From Dermatophagoides farinae (lineage: Eukaryota > Arthropoda > Arachnida > Sarcoptiformes > Pyroglyphidae), in assembly GCF_024713945.1 (NCBI RefSeq), contig NC_134677.1, positions 3,351,001 to 3,415,000 of the forward strand: a DNA stretch of 64,000 nt, given 5' to 3'. Below the pieces are notes generated by a model, which worked only from the letters and a program-made list of their open reading frames with translations, was not told where the DNA came from and made no database searches. Positions 1-11,100 of the stretch are shown piece by piece. Position numbers and translations under genes: made by a program. Positions within the stretch are counted from its first letter, which is position 1. Every line of letters starts with the position of its first letter.

Positions 1-830
1 GCAACACATCAACAAAAGCGTGAAACACACACCCTCACAACGACATTGTTGGTTGCTTGATGAATGACAAAAAAGACTGTTTTAAGTCAAGAATACATAG
101 TGTTTAATTTTTTTTTTTTTTGATTCTTCAACCAAGATATGGATCGAGATTTAAACAGCCATTTATATGATGAACATTCAATGACAGTAGGTCCCCGAAA
201 AAAATGAAACAACGATTCCTGTCTCATGAGCCCGACAAATCCAATGATAGTGATGATGATATGATATAGTGATGAAAAATAGTCAGATTTTTTCCCCTTC
301 TTTCTTACGAGTTGCCTTATTCAGTCCATTATCCATTTATGGATGATGACACTCGGGTTAACAGAGAGAAAAAAGTAATAGTATTCGCAACTACGACTAG
401 AAATAACCCGGGGGAAATAGGAAAAAACGGTACTTACAATTAAACGTAAATACGAACTTCATATTGGTATATGAAGTATATATGGGATTCTGTTGCTGTA
501 GTTTTTCAGTTGAAGTGATTCCCAAATGATTTTTTTACATATGATGCTAAGTTAGATTAATCAACATTTTTTTGCTCATAAGCACAATGAACAAGTTTCG
601 AGTATACACAATATAATAACACAAATATAATAGAATCACTGAAAGATTTCGTAGAATTGTTTATCAGTCAACGGACATAGAGTTTTAGGGGTCAAACAAG
701 TTGTTCATCTTGAATACACTGACAATGTGAGTGTGTCATACAATCAAATATACATGCAGAATATGATTATGGATGCATCAACACAACCGGATTGTTCAAA
801 TAGCAAACTTGGAATGCAAGTATACCGATT

Positions 831-839
831 TAGCGCCAC
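831..839 (-). promoter_or_regulatory. GTGGCGCTA motif, CTCF-core-like (copy 1)
   Basis: Minus strand reads ATCGGTGGCGCTAAAT around this site; GGTGGCGC matches the right half of the CTCF core. An identical nine-base copy lies at 1359-1367. Confidence 0.25.
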
Positions 840-1234
840 CGATTCCATTTTTTTTCGTTTTTAGCTATCCGAATTCATCGCCCAAAAATCATCTCTTCCA
901 CTATCTCTGTTACAATGCATCTAGCATGTTGGAAAATCGTATACGATCTAGTGGTATCATTCGAATTCTGTTGGTTTGAGAATGTGAGAATGGGGTAGAT
1001 TATATGATTATTTGTAAATCTAATTGGGAAAAATTTTCAACAATAAATAAAATGATGATGATAAAAATTCGAATGGATAAATTAAATTCTAGAACAAACT
1101 AGAAGAAACAATTCGAAAAAATTGAAATTATTATTCTCAATTTAATTTCAAAACAAAATTTTACCATTCCATAATTCATTCGTTGAATGTTTCATTTTTT
1201 TCAACATTCGAAAAAAATCAAATTCTGCAATGCT

Positions 1235-1310
1235 CGACATCTAGTGATAGAAAATGTTAATTCTAGTAATGCCAAAAAAAATTAATAAATCAACACTAGA
1301 TGGCAGCTGC
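1235..1310. promoter_or_regulatory. Pair of opposed CTCF-like motifs
   Basis: CACTAGATGGCAGC at 1294-1307 (plus) is close to the CTCF core consensus. On the minus strand the sequence at 1235-1246 reads CACTAGATGTCG, a related copy in the opposite orientation about 50 bases away. They lie just beyond the 3' end of the receptor gene, where an insulator would be expected. Binding is inferred from the motif alone. Confidence 0.4.
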
Positions 1311-1358
1311 TTAATCATGATTTTATTCTAAAATTCATCTGTGTTTAATCTCGATATT

Positions 1359-1367
1359 TAGCGCCAC
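1359..1367 (-). promoter_or_regulatory. GTGGCGCTA motif, CTCF-core-like (copy 2)
   Basis: The same nine-base word as at 831-839, in the same orientation, 50 bases beyond the CACTAGATGGCAGC site. GGCGC words are rare in this AT-rich window, so two copies within 540 bases, next to two CTAGATG words, are notable. Confidence 0.25.
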
Positions 1368-1428
1368 ACATCGTACAAAAAGAAAGATATGACAAACGAA
1401 TTTGAATTTATAATTCCTTTAATATTAT

Positions 1429-1434
1429 TTTATT
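1429..1434 (-). terminator. Candidate poly(A) signal of the receptor gene
   Basis: First AATAAA on the minus strand downstream of the TAA at 1984, about 550 bases away, in AT-rich sequence. Position only; the cleavage site was not determined. Confidence 0.35.
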
Positions 1435-1983
1435 TACATCATTTAGAAAAGGATCTTAAATAAACAGAGAAAAAATATGCAATTATAATTACAAACATGT
1501 ATACAGGATTAGCAAGAAAAAAAGCCAAATAATAAGATAAGTAAAAGAAAAATAATAACAAAAAAAAGCTGAGATGATGAATTGACTAAATTGTTGTATC
1601 GATGTTGTGTCATTCTGGTGTTGAAGATTTGCTGGGAAAAGAATAAAAGGGAAAAAGGAAATTATTCTAGAGATTTCCAAGACACCCTGCTCAATATTTC
1701 GGCCATAAACAGAAGATAGTAGAAAAATGAACCAGAGAATCACAGAATATTTAAAATTCCAGTTATGGTGGTGGTCATAGATAAATGTAGATCATAGTCC
1801 ATACATATAAACAATTTGTTTTCTTTTGATTCGGTAATTCTCTAGTTTATGTATGCTAAATGGATACCTGTCAATTCGAGCAATTGAGTTGTGATAGAAT
1901 AGAATTTCTGTGAATAATTTTAACAAACAATAGTCTGTATATGTCTTGCTATATCTCAATTGTGAATGTGATTATTTAGGCAC

Positions 1984-2172
1984 TTAAGAATGATGTTTCA
2001 TCATCATTAGATGGGCTGGACGTTTTGGTGTTTCAGGCAAAAAATTGGCATCAATAGTGCCTGGTTTTGGTGGTAATGGCGGCGGCTTCGGTCGTGGATC
2101 TTTTATTCTACCACTTTTCACATCCTCGTAGATGTCTGCGTACAGGATGTCGTCCATATCTTTCCCAAACGG
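1984..2172 (-). CDS. Alternative 3'-terminal exon with SH3-type proline motif
   Basis: Minus-strand open frame, GC-richer than its surroundings, ending at TAA 1986-1984. It encodes DMDDILYADIYEDVKSG, then basic residues, then PRPKPPPLPPKPGTID and a Pro/Lys-rich end. PPPLPPKP fits a PxxPxK class II SH3 ligand, and Tyr in YADI and YEDV are possible phosphosites. Two entries are possible. Acceptor ATAATATAG (exon start 2172, phase 0) joins exon 14 or any phase-0 donor. Acceptor GGGAAAG (start 2159, phase 1) exactly fits the GTGAGT donor inside exon 15. Both keep this frame. An in-frame TAG just upstream shows that the exon cannot extend further. It could instead be the last exon of a separate transcript, but the phase fits argue for this gene. 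Confidence 0.68.
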   Translation of the reverse strand, partial: PFGKDMDDILYADIYEDVKSGRIKDPRPKPPPLPPKPGTIDANFLPETPKRPAHLMMMKHHS

Positions 2173-5100
2173 CTATATTATGGCCAGATTTAATGATTGT
2201 AATTTATGAAAAAAAGCACAAAGTAAAAAAATTGAAAGAAAGATACATAGAGAGCAAAGAGATAGAGAAAGAAAGAAAAGAATAATTGATTAGAAAGCGA
2301 GGAAAAGATAGGCGTGAGGTACGGGTATTTCGGTATGTTTGCAAGGAAATAAAGGAAATAAAATGATGAGAAAAAAACCAGAAGATACAATGCATCGAAA
2401 ATCAAGTAGAAAGTGGCAAGGAAATTAATAAATAAAAAAGGCATGAAACAATGAATGAACGAATAAATTAAGATGAAAATCATCGGCAATAACAATAATA
2501 ATAATAATAACAGAACAATAATAAAAATGGATCATCAACATTGACTTGATTGCGGTGATGGTGGATTATCGAACTGTAGGATAGCGTACTCACAATGTCC
2601 ACCGCCAATGGAAGTGGCCGTATTTCCGGCCGTATCCACATTTGATTGGTGTGGATGATATATAAAGTTATTTGACCTTATACCACCACCACTATTCGAA
2701 CCTGTTGGGGTCGGTGGATTACGATGATAATGACTTCGAATCGATGATGATGATGAACGAGAATCATCAGTCGGTGGCAATAAGGAACCAGCAATATATG
2801 GTGAATGATTAGTTGAATTCGATATGGTGGTCATTCTTTTAGCGAACGATAAATGTGATTGTTTGATCGAATCAGGTCGATCATAAGTATGATGGATGTA
2901 TGGTGAATTATTTGAGTTGAATGTATTACCCCCACCACCACCACTACTGCTGTGTGTTTTATTAGTAGTTGTAGAATTAGTTACATTGTAATGATTACTG
3001 TTCGTACTCGATGTTGATAGTGATGGTGGTGTTGATGAATCGGATGATGATCCATTGTTTTGTTGATTGTTATTATTATTGTTTGATGATGATAATGATG
3101 ATGATTGTGATGAAGAAACATGATTTGGATAATGTTGTGATGTACGATTCGATTGTATCATTGGTCCTAATTGTTGATACATATTATTTGTATTTGTTTT
3201 GGCCAATGTTGATGAATGAAATGATGTAATGGGATGATGGTGTTGATATTGAGCTAATGTATGATTCTTGGCCATCGTTGGTAATCGTTGTTGATGTTGT
3301 GAATGATTTTGATGATGAGCAGGATGATTATGATGATTAGCGATTGAAGCCACATCGGTCATTGGTTTAGTTGCAATTGGGGGTGGTGGTAATTTTAGAT
3401 CTGTGTACATCAAGGCTTGTGATGGATCATTATAAATACTGTAAATATTAAGACCAAGATTCTGCGGTTATTTTGCGATTATTGAAAAAAGCCATAAGGT
3501 AAAACAAACAAAATTAGACATTAGGATCATCAAGCTTGGCATTTTTTACCTGATTCGAGGTGAATCTTGCCGATTGTGTACGACGAAAAGCTTCGATTGT
3601 ATTATTCAATGTTTTGGTTGCATTATCATAGGTAGGAGGAATTGGTGATATCGATGAAGTGGTTGCAGGTGTAGCCGTGATTGGTGATGATTGCGGAAGC
3701 ATTGGATTATGATGATGATAATACGAAGCAGCCATTCCATTTAGATGCGGTAAGCAGTTCGGCTATGAGTATGCGTTCGTGTTGGAAAATTCATATAGTG
3801 AAGTTCATAAAGCATAAAAAGCGAAAAATTAATTTCAATTTTTTTTGATTTTGATTGCAAAAAAATTCAATTTAACATTCGATATCATTATAAATATTCA
3901 TACCTTTCTATGAAAAGTCATATTCTCATACATATCTCCGGAGGTTGGCATCGTTGCCGTTGTTGATGAATTTGATGATGATAAACGTTCCGTTTCGGTG
4001 GCTTTCTTAGAGCTTGCCTGACTTTTTTGGCTTATAAGATCTATAGTGAAAAAAAACACATATAAATCAGTAAAGAATCGGTGATAGAGAGAGAGAGAGA
4101 GAGAGAGAGAGTGAAAAAAATAAATTATGTTCACAAATTAGATTCATAAAAAAAGGATTAGGAAAAAATGCACTGCTAAATTGAATTTTAAATGAAATAC
4201 AAAATCAAGGGTAAAGAAAAATTCTGGGAGGAAAAATGCAAGCCGAGATGAAATGGTAAAAAGATGTAAGATTCAAATAAACACCATCGATAACGTTCGT
4301 GTTTGTGTGTGTGTATGTGCGCCAGAATCAAATTCAGAACCATTCTGTCCGATCCTGTTTTTTTCGACAGGCCTTAAGGGTGAAATGAGATTGGAAATAA
4401 CGTAATTCTAGCCGTAATTCTTTTCCTTATAAACAGTTCTTTTACATTTTGTATGATGTGATCGGCGACGAGTCGATGTTCATTCGTGAATGCTAAACAG
4501 ACTTAAATCAGATCGTATATTCTTAGCTCAACATCTCAGTTTGATGTGAGTGTGTGCTGAAAAGATTTGCATTGATTAGCAAGAAAAAAAAGACAACTAA
4601 AGCATTCGATAAAGATCTATGGTTGTATGTAAAGCAGAAAATGATAATGAGAAAAAAAAATTCAAACAAGAAAAAAATTTCTGGTAGATGGAGAATTGTA
4701 TTATGCTGATTATAACCAGCAACAAAATCAACAACAAAAAAAAATTCTGATTTTATATAGAGATTTTTTTCGACAAGAAAAAAAGCTATGGTTATGATTT
4801 AGTATTTGATGATGCTCATGTTGGCCATCTTGACTGATGTTGTTAGGGTCATTTCATCAATAATCAAAAAAGAGAGAGTTTTTAAGAATATTGTAAAGTC
4901 AGCACAATGTTGCCAATGTCAAGATATACAAAAGAATGATGACGACGATAATCATCACCATTGGAAATGATGTATATATACAAACAAAAGACAATAGAAT
5001 CGTTTAATCGTTAGATACATTGCATGTGAATGAATAAACAAAAAAAAAACAAACAATGGCCAATCGATCCAACACACACTTGCTATCGATGCACCCGTTT

Positions 5101-8100
5101 TTGATCATTATCCAAGATCGAAAAAAAAATGTTCATTTATTCACATTGTCATTGTGCATATACAAAAGAAAACACATTTTTTCTCACATCTCGAATAATG
5201 ATTATGGTTCATATATACTGTGTATGTGTGTTACTGTAGAATGTGGAATATTCAATACATAAAGAAAAAAGAATGGATTCAGGAGAGATTTGGAGACAAC
5301 GATTAACTAATGGAAAAAGACCAGTAGCATAAACAAAAAATGCGGCACAAATAATAATGATCAGTTTGAAAGCGAAAAGATTGTTAATGTTGATATGAGA
5401 AAAATAAAATGAAATAAAAATGGCAAACAGAGAACGAAAAAAACGAAGAGAATTTCGGAGATTGGCTCGCAAAGATAATAGGCTATTATTTGACGGCAGA
5501 GAATGGTCTGTGTGTGCGTTTGATTGTCATTATCGTTTCCTATACACAAGATGATCGTGATTTCATGACAACCGCCGGTAAAAGTCATTGGAAAAAATTA
5601 AGATTCACCACAACCATCATTAACCATTATCATAATCAGTGATAAAGAAATCGTTTTCAAAGACCAAAACCAATTTCATATCTACACACAATCATCATAA
5701 CCACATCATCACTAAATTCACTAGTGAGATTATACACACACACAGCATAATAATAATCAAGAATCTGGTCTAATGAATTTCCAAATAATATAAAGTAGTG
5801 GCAGAATTAGCTGTAACTGAATAATTATTTAGCGAAAAAAAACAAAACTAAAATTTCGGTTGATTGGCCTGATGATGATCAGTATGATTGAATCTGGATT
5901 TTTGATAATTCATTATTACCAACAACAGATAAGAGATAGATAAAAAAGATTTTATGATAACACAAATGATGATACAATACCATTTTGATTGGATGAAACA
6001 CGACTCGTCGATGAGCTTGGTGTTGGTGAACGATCTCCATCCGGACTGATGATTGTGTCATAATATGACATTTAAAGTGGATCAAACAACATATTTGATA
6101 TTGACATTTCAGCGAATAAAAAAGCATTGGAACAAAAAAAGGGCAATCATAGTGAAGGGGATGAGAAAAAATGGATGATCATAATGTTACTATTATTATC
6201 GGGATATCATTCGTTTTTTTTGTTTTGTTTTGTTTTGTTTTTGGATTGGCATTCATACATCCAAACACACACACACACACACAAATGGAAAAACAGATGC
6301 AGACAATATTTGCTTGCTACATACATATAAGCTAGATTCGAGAATTTGAAAATTCTTGAAAAACAGTAGGCAAGAGAGAGAAAACATTTTTTGACATTTT
6401 GATGATGTGCAAAGAATTTTAAATGTAATGACAAGAGAAAAAAACCAAAACCCAATCGAATAGAACAAAACATAAAAAATGCAAGAATTGAGAATTCCAG
6501 CTCAAATTCTAATGAAACATAAATATATATACAGCGACGACATGTTTTCTTCAAACAACACACACTTACAACTAATGGATATTGTGGAACCAAAACGACA
6601 ACTTGTCAAAAAAATCGTGGAAAAAAAACGAAAACTTGACAAAAGAGGTCCAATTAATATGTGTGTTTATAAATGACAAAATTGGTATTGGTTGTCATTG
6701 GAAAAAAAATTGACAGATACATTGGAATCCATAACTCATATTGGTTCTTTATATACATTAAACGACGACAATAAGAATTTTTGAAATTAATCTGTAAAGT
6801 TAATTATTATTATCCACATTTTGCCTCAAGAATAAATTGACCACTTGGCTCCATACCATTCTAATAATTATTCTCCTATACTAAATGCTAGTAATTGTGT
6901 ATCTTAATTTTGTGATTCTGTCTTTGTTACCAACAACTGGAATGAATTGCATTGAAATTTTGAAATCTGAAACAAAACTAGACTGTAATTGATTGATAAT
7001 TTAACCAAATAGACAAATATTTGAGAACAAAAAGTATCATTTGTTTCATGTAAATTGTATGGATTCGGAAATCGAACCATAATCACGACAAAAATCAGCA
7101 GAGTATATATTTGATTCCTATGCTAATGATACGTTATTATGATCATGACTTTTGAATAATGGAAAAAGTACACCTTTTATTTGAAATTTCTGGATCAAAC
7201 TATTTTTGTCAAAAGTAACGAATAATGCAGTATCATTATATGATAAAACTAATGGAATTAAAATTCTTGTTTTTTTCTAAATTCAAACAATGTCCGTCCG
7301 TGTGTGTGTGTGTGTGTGCGTATGTAAACAATCAGGGTTTGTCAAATCCATTCATGTGCAAACTAATTTGCTTTGTTTGGATAAAATATTTGTCATACAA
7401 GAAGAAACAAAACTAACCGGACAACATTTCCAAATTGCTGAACACGGTTATTTTTGTCAATTTTTCTACATCTACACAATAAACAAATAAAATTGGAAAA
7501 TTTTTGTTTTTTTTTGTTTCATTTATTTCCTGTATAGAATTGGAACATCATTTTTTTCCCGGAGAGTAAATCAATTATTGATTATAAACAATAATCATTG
7601 ATGATATTTGTCATGTTTTCGTGTGTGTAGATCGATCAATGATTGAATGTCTAATCAAAAATCGATTCATATAAACAAAGCTTATTCTATACATAAAAAG
7701 AGTGATTTTTTCAATTCTGGAATAAATTTTTCCATTTGTTCAGTATGAAATCCAAAAAAACAAAAATCTTCAAAATAAAGACGGATTTGCTTCTCAATTA
7801 CATTTTGAAAGAAAGAATGAGTATTAGCGTTTATTGTTTAGACAAAAAGAATGAAAAAGGACAATTATTATGAGGACCATTAAATTCTTTCGATGATGAC
7901 TAGAGAACGACGTCATCACCATCACCCAAAGTCATCATCATTGTGATGGCACTATCGAATGCGAAAAAAAAATCGGGTACCAAAAGTAAAGAGCAGGGAG
8001 CCAACTAGTTGGATAAAAAACAAAAACCAAAGCGATTCATCTATACGAATAAAGTGAATGGCTGCTGCTATGATTGGTTGAAAAAAAACAACAACTATAG

Positions 8101-11100
8101 AGTGGACGTTAAAGTCATTTGTTGTTTCAAGCAAAAAATGTTCAGTTGAAACGAATACATCGGTAGAAGAAACAAAAAAAACAAACCAATAACAAAACCA
8201 TTATTTAGAACAATTCGCTTGTTAAGGGTAAAGAATTCGAGCAGCAATAGGTCAACTGCAAAATCATCAAACATTAATCACAATGGAGCTTTAGCTAGAT
8301 ATATATAATGGCCATTAATTACCGGTCGATCGAAACCAATTGGCTCCCTGCCCATTTTTTCTTTTTTTTTGTCTGGCCAAATCTCGAATCAATGGATTGG
8401 ATATAACCGATTTTCTGTTGTTGTTGTTGATGATGATGATGCTTTTGCTATTGTCGTTGTTGGGTCATCATACAATGATAGAATCTAATAATGAAACTAA
8501 CAATGATCGGAATATTGGTTCGATTAAAATGAGCGAGAACCATATTAGGTTATTTTGCGGAATAGAATCATATATTGAAAGAAGTTGCTAAACAAAAAAA
8601 AGTTGAGATTAATGTATATGGGGGTAATAAATAACCGCAAACTTGGTTCGATTCCAGCGCTCAAACACACACAATGATAACATTTGGACCAATATTTTAT
8701 GGTTCATGATCCTGCAAATCATACATGCACTATATTTTCAACGTTTTTTGGTTATATATTTGAAAAATAAAACCATTGAAAAAGGTTTATTGGCGTATAA
8801 AATAGACAGAATTTATGATACCCAAGAAGAAAAAAAATCTATCAACATAACCCGAAACTTGAATAGTCGAATGACATGAAAATGTTGGAACCAACAACCA
8901 CAACAACAAAGAAAACTTTTTCTGAGAATGTTCCATTTAGAAGATTGAAATAAACAAATAAAAATGGGTTCACAACAATTTTTCTAATTATAATGACTTG
9001 TTACAATTTCCAATGTTTGTGTTCAGAGAGTTCCCTATAATTAAAAGAAAAAACCTGGCCTCCAAAAAAAACCATGAATTTATTTCGATTCTCATTCAGA
9101 TGCTGTCTCAATCAATATTAGTGACCGTTTCCTTCCTTCCTTCCGTTTCAAATCGTATTGTCATACTTTGTCCAGCTCTGAATGTGTGTATGTGTGCGTG
9201 GGCAAATGTCAAGTGGTCATTCTCTCATCGTATATAAGCAAGCAAACATTATTTTTCGTATTGATTGTTAGTTTGTGTGTGTGTGTGATTGAATAAGCAC
9301 CCAAAGTCGAGGATTAAATTCTCGACAATTGAAAAATTGATTAGATAAAAAAAAACACCGAACGAACAAACTTACTTTTCTCGTTTATCTTTATCTGTTA
9401 CCACATTTCATCATCAGTTTTATATATGAAAAACACAAAAACAAAATGCAAATAACACATGTGTTTGAGGTCGACGACATCAATAATTTGGTACAACATT
9501 TGATTTGGAATAATTTGGAATCATACACAAATAGTTGATGATGTGAATGGCGATGATTTATATATTCAAAATGACCAACAATTTTTTTTATTGTTGTTGT
9601 TGAAATTATTCAAAAAAAACCATGGATTAATATAATGATGATGATGATGATGATTGTGATAATTTTTGGGGTCGACGAATGAAGAAATTCAATCAAAACG
9701 AAAAAAAATGAACGTGTAAAAATGGGGAAAAAAAGAAAAATAAAAATAAAAAATGTTAAACGAAAAAATCAACAACAACAACAACAAAAACAGAAAACAT
9801 GAAAGGAATTATTATAAAGAAATGAAAATGAAATTAAAGAAGAAAATAAGAAGAAATTTTTGGGCAAAAAAAAAACATTATTATTATTATGGCCATTGTA
9901 TGATAATTGCATAAAATTTGACACTTCGTAGCAAGGACTTACATACAAACACACACACACACAAAAAACATGACCATCATCATGGCCATTTGATATTATC
10001 ACAATCCACATCTTGATTCATCCATCCATAATTTAAATGCTTAAAGCTAATTGAAGCTAAGCTTTGATTTTTTTTTTGTTGAGAAAGAAAAAATAAAATC
10101 AAGATCCATTTTTTTTTCTTCTCTATTCGAAGAAAAAGTGAAAAAAAAATTTGAATATTGAAATTGGGAACAAAAGAATATTAAAAAAAAAACTTCGACG
10201 AATGATGATGTACGCGATTGATTGAGTCATCAAATTTAAATATTAAAAAAAAACCTATATGTAAACTACATATGTGTGTATGTTTGTAACGTTTCGAAAT
10301 ATCTATTTTTTTTCATTCATTCATTCATTATATGATGAATGGATGATGAATGAATTTCATTCATCATTCATCCAGTGATTTTATCACAATTCAAATACTT
10401 GCACTACTTGTTCGATCATTTTAATATATGCTTTTTTTTGGTTTTGTGAATTTTTTTTTTTGAAATTCCCCTTTTCTTTAACCATCATGATGATAATGTT
10501 AACAAAGTTTTGAGCAAATAAACTTTGTTTGAATGAATGAGTGGATTCAATGGATGGATGAGAATGGAACAATAAATAGAAAAAAAATGTATGTTCAAAA
10601 AAAAACTCGTGCCAATTTATATACAATGCTCAATGTAATGCATCAAAATTCATCTGGGGCCAATGTGCATGTTTGTGATGGAATGGCAAGAGAAAAAGAA
10701 TTCTTCTTTCATTCATTCTTTTTTTCTCGATTTTTGGTGACAATAATCGAATTAAAAAAAAAGAAAACAAAACAAAACGAAAATAAAGGACTGTAAAAAA
10801 AATTTGGATTGATTGAATGCAATGAAAATAAACCAAACTTGCAGATTGCAGATTTTCAGATTGAGAGTTGAGTTTGTTTTTTTTTCTATTCAATTTGTGG
10901 TTGTTTGTCATCAATGACGATGACGATGATGATGATGATCGAGGGCAACAAACATCATTCAAATGAGACAGAAAGAATCCAAAAACTGGACATAAGAATA
11001 ATACACTGATTTCATATGACAATGGAATAGATTTTGTAATAGCAAAAAACGTCAAATGACTATTGTTCATCATCATCATTATCATCAATATTGTGTTAAA

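Larger units (their letters stand above)
1..1983. other. 3' flank of the receptor gene and intergenic DNA
   Basis: AT-rich sequence without a convincing open frame on either strand. It contains the probable 3' UTR (about 1430-1983) and the cluster of CTCF-like motifs at 831-1367. Short open frames here lack domains, splice signals and codon bias. Confidence 0.6.

Noticed and set aside
3011-3229. 72-codon plus-strand frame opposite exon 15
   Set aside because: Antisense shadow of the Asn/Ser/His repeats in the real exon.
3462-3549. Read-through of the exon 14 donor (adds VKNAKLDDPNV, then stop)
   Set aside because: The sequence after the GTAAAA donor is ordinary intron. Retention would end the protein early; possible, but there is no positive sign for it.
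8640-8665. GGTTCGATTCC, a perfect tRNA B-box word
   Set aside because: No A box at the right distance, and the T-arm and acceptor stem do not pair; not a tRNA.
10320-10375. Palindrome-like ATGAATG/CATTCAT cluster
   Set aside because: Explained by degenerate ATGA/TCAT simple repeats.
10630-11088. 152-codon minus-strand frame
   Set aside because: Made of ATG/CAT runs, poly-Ser and Phe-rich low complexity; it starts in a (CAT)n tract and has no recognisable motif.
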